From contig NZ_CP048711.1 in NCBI RefSeq assembly GCF_010669285.1, forward strand, positions 2,852,001 to 2,916,000: a stretch of DNA of 64,000 nucleotides, given 5' to 3'. The notes beneath the pieces were generated by a model, which saw nothing but the letters and a program-made list of their open reading frames with translations, did not search any database and was not told the origin of the DNA. Made by a program: the position numbers and the translations under genes. Source of the stretch: Kineobactrum salinum (lineage in GTDB: Bacteria; Pseudomonadota; Gammaproteobacteria; Pseudomonadales; Halieaceae). Positions 53,562 to 63,562 of the stretch are shown one piece after another (positions within the stretch are counted from its first letter, which is position 1; every line of letters starts with the position of its first letter).

Positions 53562-54901
53562 GCGGCCGCTACCAGCGTCAGCCCACGACCGATACCGTAG
53601 TACTCGATACCCAGTTCTTCCATCTGCGCGGGGTTGTAGAGATTGCGTCCGTCAAATATCAGTGGCAGGGACAGCTCGCGCTTGATCAGCTCGAAGTCCG
53701 GTGACCAGAATGCCTTCCATTCAGTACAGATTACCAGCGCGTCGGCGCCCTGCAGGGCTTCCTCCTTGCTGCCGCACAGCGCCAGGTCTCCGCGCTCGCC
53801 ATACAACTCGCGGCAGGCGCCGTTGGCCTGAGGATCGAAGGCGCGCACCCTGCCGCCATAGGACCAGATCCCCTCGATCAGGTAGCGGCTGGGAGCCTCG
53901 CGCATGTCGTCGGTATTGGGCTTGAAGGACAGCCCCCAGACAGCGATGGTCTTGTCGGACAGGTCGCTGCCCAGGCGTGCCATCACCCGCTCCGCTAGCT
54001 TGTTCTTCTGCCGCTGGTTGGTGTCATGCACCGCAGTGAGAATGGTTGCGCGGTGGCCGTGCTGTTCCGCCAGGTGTTTCAGGGCGCGCACATCCTTGGG
54101 AAAACAGGAGCCGCCGTAGCCGCAGCCCGGATAGATGAAGTGATAGCCTATGCGCGGGTCGGCACCGATGCCGCGGCGCACATGCTCGATATCGGCACGC
54201 ACCGCCTCGGCGATGGTCGCCATTTCATTCATGAAGCTGATCTTGGTGGCCAGCATCGCATTGGAGGCGTATTTGGTCAGCTCCGCGCTGCGGGTGTCCA
54301 TCGGCATGATTTTTTCGTGGTTGCGGTTGAAGGCCCGGTAGATGCCGCGCATTTCCTCCAGCACCCGGGCCGAGCCGGTGCCGATGATGATGCGGTCGGG
54401 GCTCTGACAGTCGGCGACGGCGGAGCCCTCCTTGAGAAACTCCGGGTTGGAAGCGACCTCCACCTGAAGATTGCGCCCCTGGGACTGCAGCGCCTCGTTG
54501 ATGTGGGCCTCCACCTGGTCGGTGGTGCCCACAGGCACCGTGGACTTGGTGATCACCACCTTGCGGCTGCTCATATAGCGGGCGATGGAGCTGGCCACCT
54601 GCATCACATAGCTCAGATCCGCGGCGCCATCGCTGCCGGCGGGGGTGCCGACGCAGATAAACAGATAATCACTGGCCTGCACGGCTTCCTTGGCATCGGT
54701 GGTGAAGGACAGCAGCTTGCTGTCCATGCCATTGCGGATCATCTGCGCCAGACCCGGTTCGAAAAACGGCACATCGCAGTCGCGCAGGCGGTCCACCCGC
54801 CCGGCGTCCACATCCATGCAGATCACCCGGTGTCCCACGTCGGCAAAGATGGCCGCCTGCACCAGGCCCACGTAGCCGCTACCGAAAATACTGATATTCA
54901 T
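53558..54901 (-). CDS. ugd: UDP-glucose 6-dehydrogenase
   Basis: This enzyme oxidises UDP-glucose to UDP-glucuronate with two NAD+, for exopolysaccharide or lipid A modification. The 447-residue protein has the NAD-binding [39 protein letters not shown], the active-site cysteine in [16 protein letters not shown] and [19 protein letters not shown]. Length and motifs are complete. It is divergent from glyA and overlaps the protease gene downstream by ATGA, indicating a shared transcript. Confidence 0.96.
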   Translation of the reverse strand: MNISIFGSGYVGLVQAAIFADVGHRVICMDVDAGRVDRLRDCDVPFFEPGLAQMIRNGMDSKLLSFTTDAKEAVQASDYLFICVGTPAGSDGAADLSYVMQVASSIARYMSSRKVVITKSTVPVGTTDQVEAHINEALQSQGRNLQVEVASNPEFLKEGSAVADCQSPDRIIIGTGSARVLEEMRGIYRAFNRNHEKIMPMDTRSAELTKYASNAMLATKISFMNEMATIAEAVRADIEHVRRGIGADPRIGYHFIYPGCGYGGSCFPKDVRALKHLAEQHGHRATILTAVHDTNQRQKNKLAERVMARLGSDLSDKTIAVWGLSFKPNTDDMREAPSRYLIEGIWSYGGRVRAFDPQANGACRELYGERGDLALCGSKEEALQGADALVICTEWKAFWSPDFELIKRELSLPLIFDGRNLYNPAQMEELGIEYYGIGRGLTLVAAA

Positions 54902-55009
54902 GATCTACAGGTTTCCCTCTGCCCCAGACGATTTGCCTTGCTAGCCTGACACTCTATGTCAACAAGATGACAGAAATAATACAAGATTACCGGCGTCGGT
55001 GCGCGCCAC

Positions 55010-55038
55010 TTATATGCTGCGCCGATTTTGGGTAAAAT
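55010..55038 (+). promoter_or_regulatory. Possible glyA promoter
   Basis: TAAAAT at 55033-55038 is a good -10; the -35 at 17-base spacing (TTATAT, 55010-55015) is weak. It lies about 50 bases upstream of glyA. No riboswitch-like structure was recognised in the leader. Confidence 0.35.
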
Positions 55039-55086
55039 GCGCCGCTTCATTCACGGGCCGGATGGCCCGCCCGCCGGGGGACGCCA

Positions 55087-56352
55087 ATGTTTGACCAGAG
55101 CATGACCATTGAAGGCTTCGATGACGAAATCTTTACCGCCATCGGGGAAGAGGAGCGCCGCCAGGAGGAGCATATCGAGTTGATCGCCTCCGAGAACTAT
55201 GCCAGTCCCCGGGTGATGCAGGCGCAGGGTACCGTGCTCACCAACAAGTATGCCGAAGGCTACCCCGGCAAACGCTACTACGGCGGCTGTGAATACGTGG
55301 ACAAGGCCGAGCAACTGGCGATTGAGCGCGTCAAGGCGCTGTTCGGGGCCGACTACGCCAACGTCCAGCCACACTCCGGCTCGCAGGCCAATTCCGCGGT
55401 CTACCAGGCGCTGTGCAAGCCGGGTGACACTGTACTGGGCATGAGCCTGGCCGACGGCGGCCACCTGACCCACGGTGCCAAGCCCAATTTTTCCGGCAAG
55501 ATGTACAACGCGGTGCAATACGGCCTGGTGGCAGCCACCGGCGAGGTCGACTACGAGCAGGTTGAGGCGCTGGCGCTGGAGCACAAGCCGACCATGATTG
55601 TGGCCGGTTTCTCGGCCTATTCCCGGGTCATGGACTGGGCCCGGTTCCGCACCATTGCCGACAAGGTCGGCGCCTGGCTGATGATCGACATGGCCCACGT
55701 CGCTGGCCTGATCGCCGCCGGGGTCTATCCCAACCCGGTGCCACATGCCGATGTGGTGACCTCCACCACCCACAAGACCCTGCGCGGTCCCCGCGGCGGC
55801 GTGATTCTGGCGCGGGCCAACGAGGAACTGGAGAAGAAGCTCCAGTCGGCGGTTTTCCCCGGCGGCCAGGGCGGCCCGCTGATGCATGTGATCGCCGCCA
55901 AGGCGGTGGGCTTCAAGGAGGCCCAGAGCGAGGAATTCGTGGTCTACCAGAAGCAGGTGGTAGCCAATGCCCGGGCGATGGCCGCAACCTTTATCGAGCG
56001 CGGTATCAACATTGTCTCGGGCGGCACGGACAACCACCTGATGCTGGTGGACCTGATCGGCAAGTCCTACACGGGCAAGGATGCGGACGAGGCCCTGGGC
56101 AACGCCAATATCACCGTCAACAAGAACGCGGTGCCCAACGACCCGCGTTCGCCGTTCATCACCTCCGGCCTGCGGGTCGGCACGCCGGCGATCACCACCC
56201 GTGGCTTCAAGGAAGCGGAAACGATCGAGCTGACTGGTTGGATGTGTGATGTGTTGGAGGCGCTGGAGCGGGGCGATGCCGAAGCGACGATCTCCGACGT
56301 GAAGGCCAAGGTACTGGATATCTGCGCCCGCTTTCCGGTCTACCGCCGGTAG
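55087..56352 (+). CDS. glyA: Serine hydroxymethyltransferase
   Basis: GlyA interconverts serine and glycine using PLP and tetrahydrofolate, feeding one-carbon metabolism. The 421-residue protein has the family signatures [58 protein letters not shown] and the PLP-lysine region [20 protein letters not shown] lies six bases before the ATG. A strong terminator follows. Length is normal and no motif is missing. Confidence 0.98.
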   Translation: MFDQSMTIEGFDDEIFTAIGEEERRQEEHIELIASENYASPRVMQAQGTVLTNKYAEGYPGKRYYGGCEYVDKAEQLAIERVKALFGADYANVQPHSGSQANSAVYQALCKPGDTVLGMSLADGGHLTHGAKPNFSGKMYNAVQYGLVAATGEVDYEQVEALALEHKPTMIVAGFSAYSRVMDWARFRTIADKVGAWLMIDMAHVAGLIAAGVYPNPVPHADVVTSTTHKTLRGPRGGVILARANEELEKKLQSAVFPGGQGGPLMHVIAAKAVGFKEAQSEEFVVYQKQVVANARAMAATFIERGINIVSGGTDNHLMLVDLIGKSYTGKDADEALGNANITVNKNAVPNDPRSPFITSGLRVGTPAITTRGFKEAETIELTGWMCDVLEALERGDAEATISDVKAKVLDICARFPVYRR

Positions 56353-56375
56353 ATCAGTTTGCGGCTGGTGCATGT

Positions 56376-56398
56376 AAGGGAGCTTCGGCTCCCTTTTT
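56376..56398 (+). terminator. Rho-independent terminator after glyA
   Basis: AAGGGAGC (56376-56383), loop TTCG, GCTCCCTT (56388-56395) and a run of T to 56398. A textbook intrinsic terminator. Confidence 0.93.
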
Positions 56399-56412
56399 CG
56401 TGCATTTTCACG

Positions 56413-56819
56413 ACCCAAATTACGCTCGATAGAAGGGGCGACGTGGGAGGGGCTGGCCGGATGCTTGGTCGTTTGGGGCGGCTGGTTGGGTACTTCGTCG
56501 CTCGGGGCAACGTGGGAGGGGCCGGCGAGAACGGCCAATCGTTTTCCATCATCTCCGGGCGGCTGCGCAACTCGACCATTTTTGCTGCGCAAAAATCGGG
56601 ACTCGATCAGTGCTCGCCGTAAAGCTCCCTCCGATGATGGAAAACGAAAGCGATGGCCTGATTGTTCTCGCCAGCCCCTCCCACGTTGCCCCTTTTTGTC
56701 GAGCGTAATTCGGGTTGCGAAAAAGCGCGGAAAATCGGTCCCTCCTACGTTGCCCCGAGCGACGAAGTACTCAACCAGCGCTTCCCACGTCAGCCCGAGC
56801 TACGAGCTACCCAATCAGC
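56413..56819. repeat. Nested inverted-repeat cluster between glyA and ggt (BIME/REP-like)
   Basis: At least five copies of a GGGGCAACGTGGGAGGGG-type core lie in both orientations in this convergent gap: plus-strand cores near 56435-56452 and 56504-56521, and minus-strand cores near 56675-56692, 56738-56755 and a diverged one at 56781-56818. The outer arms 56413-56456 and 56671-56715 form a near-perfect inverted repeat. The longest inner pair is 56482-56522 with 56738-56778 (41 bases, three mismatches). A 12-bp pair sits at 56541-56552 and 56634-56645. No coding sequence is seen. This accounts for the 478-base gene-free stretch. Confidence 0.8.
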
Positions 56820-56830
56820 GTTGCCCACCG

Positions 56831-58744
56831 CTACCACGCGATCCCGTAATCATCCCCATAGTCACTGGCCCCGCCCTGCATGGTCCCGTTCTCGCGGTCA
56901 AACCAGATCGCGGTGACCGGGCTGTAGGTGCGCTCCACACTCTCCACCTCATAGCCCATCCGCGTCAGCTCCGCCTGCGACCAGGGGGATACCAGCGGCG
57001 TGACCTGCAGCCGTCCGGGCTCGGCCTGGTGGGCGCCGAAGGAGCTCTGCATCTGGTAACTGAGGATATTTTGGGCCTCGGCCGCCTGTTGTACATTCAT
57101 GCCGAATTCCACCATGTTCAGGAAGAACTGCAGCAGGTTCTGGTCCTGGGTGTCGCCGCCCTGCACCGAGAAGGCCAGCAACGGCTTGCCGTCCTGCAGT
57201 GCCAGGCTGGGGGTCAGCGTGACTCGCGGGCGCTGGCCGGGGCGGACCACATTGAAGGGGTTGAGGCTCTCGTCCAGCACGAAGCTCTGCATGCGCTGGC
57301 TCAGGCCGATCCCCGACTCGCCGGCCACGAAGGCCGGAATCCAGCCGCCGGAGGGTGTCACTGAGATGACCCAGCCCTCGGCGTCGGCGGCCTGAATGGA
57401 GGTGGTGCCGGCCAGGAAGGCTTCGTCGTGGCTCATTGTGCCGGCCTGCTGGAAACCTTCGGCACCCTCGGCGTCCGCCGCGGGCGGTACCGGTTGCCAT
57501 TGCTGGCGCAGTTTTTCAAAAGGATTGCTGTCTCCCTGGAACGGGTAGGGGTCGCCCGGCTTGATATCGGTGGCGTTGCGGTCGGCAGGCATCAATTTGC
57601 GCCGCTCGGCCGCGTATTCCTTGGACAGCAGGCCCTCGACCGGCTCTGCCGGCGGAGTGTAGGGGTCGCCGTAGTAGAAGTCGCGGTCGGCGAAGGCCAG
57701 GTTCATGGCCTGGTACAGGGTGTGGATGTAATTGGCGCTGTTGTACCCCATGCCCTTGAGGTCGAAGCCCTCCAGCAGGTTCAGGGCCTGCAGCATGACC
57801 GGGCCCTGGGTCCAGGTGGTCAGTTTGTAGACGTCGATGCCGCGATAATTGACGCTCACCGGCTGTTCGATCTTGACCTCCCAGTCGGCCAGATCCTCAA
57901 GTGTCATCAGGCCGCCCTGTTCGCGACTGCTGCGCACGATCTCGGCGGCGATATCACCCCGATAGAAGCGCTCGTAGGCGGCCTGGATGGCGGCCTTGCG
58001 ATCCTTGCCCGCCGCCAGTGCCTCGGCCTCGGCAGCGACCAGCTTGCGCAGGGTTGCCAGCAGCTCGGGCTGACGAAAAATCTCGCCCGGCCGCGGCGCG
58101 GCGCGTACAGCGGGATCATCCTCATCCAGATGGGGCAGGAACACTTTGCGGGACGCGGGCCACTGGGCGAGGATGTCGCGGCGGCTTTCAATAAAGTCCG
58201 CCTGGGATTCCTCTATGGGATAACCTTCGGCCATCTGCATCGCGGGCGCGAGTACTTCAGCCAGGCTCAGGCGGCCATACTCGGCCAGCATTACCAACAG
58301 TCCGCCCGGGGTGCCGGGCGTCGTTGCCGCCAGTGGCCCGTACTCGGGCGGGTAGAGCATACCCTGGTCGCGGAAGAAGTCGGGGGTTGCACCGCTGGGC
58401 GCGACTCCCAGGGCATTGATGCCCATCACTTCGCCGGTATGCGGGTTGTAGATCAGGGCCTGGGTCTCGCCGCCCCAACTCAGTACATCCCACATGGTGG
58501 CAGTGGCCGCGAGCATCGCGCAGGCGGCATCGATGGCGTTGCCGCCACGGTTGAATATCGTCGCGCCGGCCGTGGCGGCCAGCGGTTTGCCGGTTACCGC
58601 TACCCAGTGTTTGCCCATCAATACCGGTTTGGCGGTTTTCTGGGCGCTGGCCGGCCAGCTTGTCACCAGGCTGAGGAAGAGGGCAGCAGCCAGGGCGGTG
58701 ACGGCTGCCCGCCGCGGGGCGTGAACGTGTGACGCTATAAACAT
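56831..58744 (-). CDS. ggt: Gamma-glutamyltransferase family protein
   Basis: This 637-residue precursor has a signal peptide (AAVTALAAALFLSLVTSWPASAQ). The large subunit includes GKPLAATAGATIFNRGGNAI and DAACAMLAATATMWDV. The autoprocessing/catalytic threonine lies in SHDEAFLAGTTSIQAADAEG near residue 440, where cleavage makes the small subunit. GGW and GLSQRMQSFVLDESLNPFN follow. Family enzymes transfer or hydrolyse gamma-glutamyl groups such as those of glutathione, in the periplasm; some members cleave other amides. The start follows AGGAGA. A mobile element begins only 29 bases upstream of the ATG and has probably displaced or replaced the promoter. Confidence 0.92.
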   Translation of the reverse strand: MFIASHVHAPRRAAVTALAAALFLSLVTSWPASAQKTAKPVLMGKHWVAVTGKPLAATAGATIFNRGGNAIDAACAMLAATATMWDVLSWGGETQALIYNPHTGEVMGINALGVAPSGATPDFFRDQGMLYPPEYGPLAATTPGTPGGLLVMLAEYGRLSLAEVLAPAMQMAEGYPIEESQADFIESRRDILAQWPASRKVFLPHLDEDDPAVRAAPRPGEIFRQPELLATLRKLVAAEAEALAAGKDRKAAIQAAYERFYRGDIAAEIVRSSREQGGLMTLEDLADWEVKIEQPVSVNYRGIDVYKLTTWTQGPVMLQALNLLEGFDLKGMGYNSANYIHTLYQAMNLAFADRDFYYGDPYTPPAEPVEGLLSKEYAAERRKLMPADRNATDIKPGDPYPFQGDSNPFEKLRQQWQPVPPAADAEGAEGFQQAGTMSHDEAFLAGTTSIQAADAEGWVISVTPSGGWIPAFVAGESGIGLSQRMQSFVLDESLNPFNVVRPGQRPRVTLTPSLALQDGKPLLAFSVQGGDTQDQNLLQFFLNMVEFGMNVQQAAEAQNILSYQMQSSFGAHQAEPGRLQVTPLVSPWSQAELTRMGYEVESVERTYSPVTAIWFDRENGTMQGGASDYGDDYGIAW

Positions 58745-58772
58745 CGGATTCTCCTGTGGAATTCTCCCAGCA

Positions 58773-58961
58773 CGAATGGCACTTACTTAAGGTCCGCTTC
58801 GGTGTGAGGGCGCTACTTCTGGAGAGTACTTTCGAGACCGTATGCGACATGGATGTCGCATCCGAGCCCCCAGGGAAGGGTTTACGGCGTGTCTCGAAAG
58901 TACTCTCCAGAAGTAGTGACCGGATTATAGGCACCCAATCGCTAAAGTTAAGTGCCATTCA
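58773..58961. mobile_element. Small palindromic non-coding mobile element (MITE-like), copy 2
   Basis: This 189-bp segment is flanked by perfect 8-bp duplications TCCCAGCA (58765-58772 and 58962-58969). Its ends match copy 1 (CGAATGGCACTTAC... and ...AAGTGCCATTCA). Perfect 26-base arms at 58813-58838 and 58891-58916 enclose a 9-bp-arm hairpin at 58842-58861. The stretch CCGAGCCCC...GG GTTTACGGCGTGTCTCGAAA corresponds to copy 1. Arm sequences differ between copies while pairing is kept. It carries no open reading frame. Confidence 0.85.
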
Positions 58962-59121
58962 TCCCAGCATAGCAAACTTGTGTTGTCGTGGCCGGCGCGG
59001 CGGTTGCGTTTGCCGCGTCGAGGCGCCGGCAGCCGTGGCCAGTCCTTCGCGAGCGTCCTTCGGCGTGCTCATTTGCTGGTGAATTATGTTAGGCTTCAGC
59101 CACTTAAAAGAGGGTAAGCCC

Positions 59122-59598
59122 ATGCACTGCCCATTTTGTGCCGCCGACGACACCAGGGTGATCGACTCCCGGCTGGTGGCCGAAGGCGACCAGATCCGCC
59201 GTCGGCGGGAATGCCTGAGTTGCAAGGAGCGGTTCACCACCTATGAAGTGGCGGAGCTGGTCATGCCGCGCGTGATCAAGCAAAACGGCAACCGCGAGCC
59301 CTTCGACGAGAACAAGCTGCGCGCCGGTTTCCAACGGGCGCTGGAAAAGCGGCCGGTGTCGGTGGAGGACATAGAGGCCACCATCAACCAGATCAAGCAC
59401 GCGCTGCGCGCCACCGGCGAACGGGAAGTCCGCTCGCGGGTGCTGGGCGAGCTGGTGATGGACCACCTCAAGCAGCTGGATCAGGTGGCCTATGTGCGTT
59501 TTGCGTCCGTATACCGCAGCTTCCAGGATATCGCGGAATTCCGCGATGCCATCGAGCGCCTGGAAGCCGAGCCGAAACGGGAGCGCGGCGTCAGCTGA
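59122..59598 (+). CDS. nrdR: Transcriptional repressor NrdR
   Basis: NrdR represses ribonucleotide reductase genes by binding NrdR boxes, sensing ATP/dATP. The 158-residue protein has the zinc ribbon (CPFC ... CLSC, residues 3-34) and the ATP-cone domain ([36 protein letters not shown]). ATG 59122 (MHCPFC) follows AGAGGGTAAGCCC; earlier in-frame starts lack support. It is followed by ribD after six bases, the usual gammaproteobacterial order. Confidence 0.96.
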   Translation: MHCPFCAADDTRVIDSRLVAEGDQIRRRRECLSCKERFTTYEVAELVMPRVIKQNGNREPFDENKLRAGFQRALEKRPVSVEDIEATINQIKHALRATGEREVRSRVLGELVMDHLKQLDQVAYVRFASVYRSFQDIAEFRDAIERLEAEPKRERGVS

Positions 59599-59604
59599 AC
59601 CGCA

Positions 59605-60723
59605 ATGAGTACTGCCGATCTTGATACACGGATGATGGCCCGGGCGCTGCAACTGGCCCGCCGCGGGCGCTATTGGGCCATGCCCAATCCCCATGTCGGC
59701 TGTGTGCTGGTACGCGATGGCCACGTTATCGGAGAGGGTTACACCCAGCCGGCCGGCGGCAATCACGCCGAGATCGAAGCCTTGACGATGGCCGGCGATG
59801 CCCGCGGCGCCACTGCCTATGTGACGCTCGAACCCTGCAGCCATCGCGGCAAGACCGGCCCCTGCGCCGAGGCCCTGCTGGCGGCCGGGGTGAGCCGCGT
59901 GGTGGCAGCGATGGAGGACCCCAATCCCGAGGTATCTGGCCGCGGCCTGGCGCGACTGCAGGCCGCGGGAGTGGAAGTCAGTTGTGGTCTGTTGCAGCAG
60001 GAGGCCGAGCGGGTGATCCCGGGTTTTATCGCCCGCATGCGGCGTGGCCGCGGGCGGGTGCGCGCCAAGCTGGCGATGTCGCTGGACGGCCGCACAGCTA
60101 TGGCCTCGGGAGAGAGCCAGTGGATTACCGGCCCCGCAGCGCGCCAGGATGTGCAGCGCCTGCGGGCGATGAGCTGTGCGGTGTTGACCGGGGTGGGCAC
60201 GGTGCTGGCCGATGACTGCGCACTGACCGTGCGTCCGGATGAGTTGGGGCTGGATCCTGCGAGCACGGCGCGGGCCAGTGTCCGCCAGCCGCTGCGGGTG
60301 GTGCTGGACTCCGAGCTGCGCACGCCTGCCGGCGCCCGGGTCTGCAGCGTCGCGGCACCCACGCTGATCTGCCACCGCCAGGGACTCGCCGCCTCCGGGC
60401 CTGTTTTGCCGGCAGGTGTCGAAACCCTGACCCTGCCTCACGGCACCCAGGGGCTGGACTTGGCCGCATTGATGGCTGCGCTCAGTGGGCGGCAATGCAA
60501 TGAAATTCTGGTAGAATCTGGGCCCCGTCTGGTGGGGGCGCTGTTGCAGCAGGGCCTGCTGGACGAATTGATTATCTATATGGCACCGACCCTGATGGGG
60601 GATCTGGCCCGCCCGCTGCTGCAACTGCCCCTGCAGCGCATGGCCGACAAGGTCGCGCTGGAACTGACGGACGCGCGCCGGGTCGGGCAGGACTGGCGCT
60701 TCACCGCCGTGCCCCGCCACTGA
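59605..60723 (+). CDS. ribD: Bifunctional riboflavin biosynthesis deaminase/reductase RibD
   Basis: RibD performs the second and third steps of riboflavin synthesis: deamination of the pyrimidine and reduction of its ribose. The 372-residue protein has the zinc deaminase HAEIEALTMAGDARGATAYV and EPCSHRGKTGPCAEALLAAG (residues 50-95), then the reductase KLAMSLDGRTAMASGESQW and ITGPAARQDVQRLR, ending with the NEILVESGPRLVGALLQQGL region. All expected motifs are intact. It is first of the ribD-ribE-ribBA-ribH operon. Confidence 0.96.
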   Translation: MSTADLDTRMMARALQLARRGRYWAMPNPHVGCVLVRDGHVIGEGYTQPAGGNHAEIEALTMAGDARGATAYVTLEPCSHRGKTGPCAEALLAAGVSRVVAAMEDPNPEVSGRGLARLQAAGVEVSCGLLQQEAERVIPGFIARMRRGRGRVRAKLAMSLDGRTAMASGESQWITGPAARQDVQRLRAMSCAVLTGVGTVLADDCALTVRPDELGLDPASTARASVRQPLRVVLDSELRTPAGARVCSVAAPTLICHRQGLAASGPVLPAGVETLTLPHGTQGLDLAALMAALSGRQCNEILVESGPRLVGALLQQGLLDELIIYMAPTLMGDLARPLLQLPLQRMADKVALELTDARRVGQDWRFTAVPRH

Positions 60724-60745
60724 CGCCACAGCGCAGGACGACAGC

Positions 60746-61408
60746 ATGTTCACAGGTATCATCCAGGCCGTTGGCAGTATCGCCACCCTGCAACCCACAG
60801 GAGGTGACATGCGTCTGCGGGTCCACACCGGCAAACTGCCGCTGGACGACGTCGCGCTGGGAGACAGTATCGCTACCAACGGCGTCTGCCTCACGGTAAC
60901 CGGATTGCCGGGAGACGGCTTCTGGGCCGATGTATCCGGGGAAACGCTGGACCACACGACCCTGGGCCAGCTCAGGCCGGGCAGCCGGGTCAACCTGGAG
61001 AAGGCCCTGACCCCGGCCAGCCGGCTGGGCGGCCATATCGTCAGCGGCCATGTGGACGGCGTCGGCGAGGTGGTCAGCCTGCGCGGGGAGGGGCGCTCGA
61101 TCCGGGTCTTGCTGCGGGCTCCCGATGCGCTGGCCAAATACATTGCCCACAAGGGCAGCATCTGTGTCGACGGCACCAGTCTCACGGTCAACGCTGTGAA
61201 CGGCGCCGAATTCGACCTCAATATCATTCCCCAGACCATGGCGGAAACCGTATTTGGTGATTATGGGCCGGGCAGTCAAGTCAACCTGGAAGTGGATGTG
61301 ATCGCCCGTTATTTGGAACGCCTGGTGATGGGGGAGGCGGCAGCGCAGCCAGCGGCCGCCGGCCTGTCGCTGCAAACCCTCGCAGACAACGGCTACCTGG
61401 GCCGCTAG
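60746..61408 (+). CDS. ribE: Riboflavin synthase, alpha subunit
   Basis: Riboflavin synthase dismutates two lumazines to riboflavin. The 220-residue protein starts MFTGII and has the duplicated barrels: GDSIATNGVCLTVTGL in the first half and HKGSICVDGTSLTVNAVN in the second, with LGGHIVSGHVDGVGEV between. It works as a trimer with the RibH shell. Spacing to ribD is 22 bases. Confidence 0.97.
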   Translation: MFTGIIQAVGSIATLQPTGGDMRLRVHTGKLPLDDVALGDSIATNGVCLTVTGLPGDGFWADVSGETLDHTTLGQLRPGSRVNLEKALTPASRLGGHIVSGHVDGVGEVVSLRGEGRSIRVLLRAPDALAKYIAHKGSICVDGTSLTVNAVNGAEFDLNIIPQTMAETVFGDYGPGSQVNLEVDVIARYLERLVMGEAAAQPAAAGLSLQTLADNGYLGR

Positions 61409-61436
61409 CGCCAGCCGGAAAAGGACGCAATCAGAG

Positions 61437-62552
61437 ATGCAAGTAAACACGGTAGATGAACTGATCAGCGATATACGCCAAGGACGCATGGTGGTGCTGG
61501 TGGACGACGACGCCGACAGCCACAACGAGGGCGTGGTGATGGTCGCGGCCGAGCATGTCGACGCCGGGCAGGTCAACTTCATGGCGCGCCAGGCCCGGGG
61601 CCTGGTCTGCCTGACCCTGACCGAGGAACGCTGCCGGCAGCTGGACCTGCCGCCGATGGTGGCGGCCGCGCGCGGCGAGAAATCCAATTTCACCCTGTCC
61701 ATTGAGGCTGCGGTGGGCATCGATACCGGTATTTCCGCGGCCGACCGCGCCCGCACGGTACAGGCCGCAGTGGCACCCCACGCGGTACCGGCGGATATCG
61801 TCCAGCCCGGTCATATCTTTCCGCTTACGGCTGTGCCCGGCGGCGTACTCACCCGCGCCGGCCACACCGAGGCCGCCAGTGATTACGCCCATCTGGCCGG
61901 CCTGCTGCCGGCCGCAGTCATCGCCGATATTCTGACTCCCGAGGGGGTGCTGGCCGACGGCCCGGCGCTGGTCGAATTTGCCGCCAGGCACGAGCTCAAA
62001 ATAGGGACCATCGCCGACCTGATCCACTTCCGCATGGTCAATGAGCGCACCATCGAGCGCATCCGCGAGGGGCAGATCCAGACCGCCCAGGGCGTGTTCC
62101 AGCTCACCGCCTACCGCGAGACCAATTCCGGCAGGGTGCATCTGGCGCTGGCCACCGGGGATATCCGCGCGGAGCAGCCCACGCTGGTACGGGTCCATGT
62201 CGGCTCCACCATGCGGGATCTGCTGGTCAGCGAACTGCCCGACCGGCCATCGTGGAATATCGGCGCCTGTCTGGCGAAAGTGGCGGCGGCGGGCCGCGGG
62301 GTTATCGTGCTGTTGTCTCGCGAGGAAAGCGCCGGCCAGTTGCTCGACAGTATCGATATGGCGCTGGGCAGGGTGCCTACCAGCGCTGCAGCGCCACCCG
62401 ATACCTACACCACGGTAGGCCTGGGATCGCAGATACTGAAGGACCTGGGGGTGGGAAAAATCCACCTGATGGGAGCGCCGATCAAGTACAATGCAATCTC
62501 GGGTTTTGATCTGGAGGTGCTTGAATACGTAGCGCCCGATAGCCGGGTCTGA
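61437..62552 (+). CDS. ribBA: RibBA-type protein (DHBP synthase + GTP cyclohydrolase II-like) with degenerate active sites
   Basis: This 371-residue protein has the two-domain RibBA form. The first domain aligns well with DHBP synthase ([55 protein letters not shown]). However, the acidic loop normally DDEDRENEG reads [10 protein letters not shown], and the later CEI is ADI, so residues needed for metal binding and catalysis appear lost. The second domain lacks the three zinc cysteines of GTP cyclohydrolase II, as is common in the RibBX form of Proteobacteria. It sits in the normal ribBA slot. It may be a regulatory or inactive paralogue with true RibA/RibB elsewhere (inference). Confidence 0.85.
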   Translation: MQVNTVDELISDIRQGRMVVLVDDDADSHNEGVVMVAAEHVDAGQVNFMARQARGLVCLTLTEERCRQLDLPPMVAAARGEKSNFTLSIEAAVGIDTGISAADRARTVQAAVAPHAVPADIVQPGHIFPLTAVPGGVLTRAGHTEAASDYAHLAGLLPAAVIADILTPEGVLADGPALVEFAARHELKIGTIADLIHFRMVNERTIERIREGQIQTAQGVFQLTAYRETNSGRVHLALATGDIRAEQPTLVRVHVGSTMRDLLVSELPDRPSWNIGACLAKVAAAGRGVIVLLSREESAGQLLDSIDMALGRVPTSAAAPPDTYTTVGLGSQILKDLGVGKIHLMGAPIKYNAISGFDLEVLEYVAPDSRV

Positions 62553-62622
62553 ACGGGACCGACCAGCCCTGCAGAACAGCACAATAGGCCCTGCACAGGC
62601 CGTGTATCACAAGGAAACAGGC

Positions 62623-63099
62623 ATGACCGATATCAAGACGATCGAAGGGGATTTCACCAGCGGCAAGGGCCAGTTTGCGCTGGTGGTGGGGCGCTGGAAC
62701 AGTTTTGTGGTAGAGCAGCTGCTGGCGGGTGCCGTCGACACGCTGCGCCGGCATGGCGTCAGCGACAAGCAGCTCACCGTAATACGGGCGCCGGGCGCCT
62801 TTGAAATTCCGCTGGTCTGCAAGAAGCTGGCGCGCCAGGGGAGCTTTGATGCCATTATTGCCCTGGGCGCGGTGATCCGTGGCGGCACCCCACACTTTGA
62901 CTATGTGGCCGGCGAATGCACCAAGGGCATTGCCCAGGTGAGTCTGGAGCACGGTATCCCGATCTCCTTCGGGGTACTGACGGTGGATTCCATCGAGCAG
63001 GCCGTGGAGCGCTCCGGCACCAAGGCGGGCAACAAGGGCGCGGAAGCCGCGCTGTCGGCGCTGGAAATGGTCAGCCTCTGCGGCCGGATTGGCGAGTGA
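62623..63099 (+). CDS. ribH: 6,7-dimethyl-8-ribityllumazine synthase
   Basis: RibH condenses the pyrimidine with dihydroxybutanone phosphate to make lumazine, forming an icosahedral or pentameric shell. The 158-residue protein has [55 protein letters not shown] and [20 protein letters not shown] with [11 protein letters not shown] 62623 follows AAGGAAACAGGC. It is overlapped by nusB at its stop. Confidence 0.97.
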   Translation: MTDIKTIEGDFTSGKGQFALVVGRWNSFVVEQLLAGAVDTLRRHGVSDKQLTVIRAPGAFEIPLVCKKLARQGSFDAIIALGAVIRGGTPHFDYVAGECTKGIAQVSLEHGIPISFGVLTVDSIEQAVERSGTKAGNKGAEAALSALEMVSLCGRIGE

Positions 63100-63562
63100 G
63101 CCCGTCCCGGTGAGCAGCAAACCCCGCAATATCCTCGCCGCGGAGCGGCACAAGGCCCGGCACTACGCGTTGCAGGCCCTGTACCAATGGTATATGGCGG
63201 CGGCCCCACTGGGCCGGATCGAGACCGAGTTCCGGACCGACTACGACTTTGCCCATGTGGACCTGGAGTACTTCCAGGCACTGCTGCACGGCGTACCGGC
63301 AACGGTCGATGAGCTGGAGGCAGTCATTGGCCCGCTGCTGGACCGCAAGCTTGACGATCTCGACCCCATAGAGCGCAGCCTGCTGCGCATGGGCGTATTC
63401 GAGCTGATGCAGCGCATTGACGTACCCTACAAGGTGGTGATCAACGAGTCGGTCTCACTGGCCAAGAAATTTGGCGCCACCGACGGCCACAAGTATATCA
63501 ACGGCGTGCTTGACCGGGCCGCCCACCAGTTGCGCAAGCCCGAGATCGACGCCGCCTCCTGA
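63095..63562 (+). CDS. nusB: Transcription antitermination factor NusB
   Basis: NusB binds boxA RNA with S10 in rRNA antitermination. The protein of about 155 residues has the all-helical fold: [55 protein letters not shown] and [20 protein letters not shown] with [13 protein letters not shown]. The start is uncertain: GTG 63095 overlaps the ribH stop (GTGA), with TTG 63089 and GTG 63110 as alternatives. It lies between ribH and thiL, its usual place. Confidence 0.94.
   Translation, partial: SEPVPVSSKPRNILAAERHKARHYALQALYQWYMAAAPLGRIETEFRTDYDFAHVDLEYFQALLHGVPATVDELEAVIGPLLDRKLDDLDPIERSLLRMGVFELMQRIDVPYKVVINESVSLAKKFGATDGHKYINGVLDRAAHQLRKPEIDAAS

Noticed and set aside
54902-55086. Riboswitch (glycine or tetrahydrofolate type) upstream of glyA
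   Set aside because: No paired glycine-aptamer cores or THF-type core could be recognised; only a weak promoter is visible.
56413-56819. CRISPR array in the glyA-ggt gap
   Set aside because: Repeats are in both orientations with irregular spacing and no unique spacers of constant length; no cas genes are nearby.
59104-61239. Long antisense frame across nrdR-ribD-ribE
   Set aside because: Covers three unmistakable genes on the other strand; composition is that of an antisense frame.
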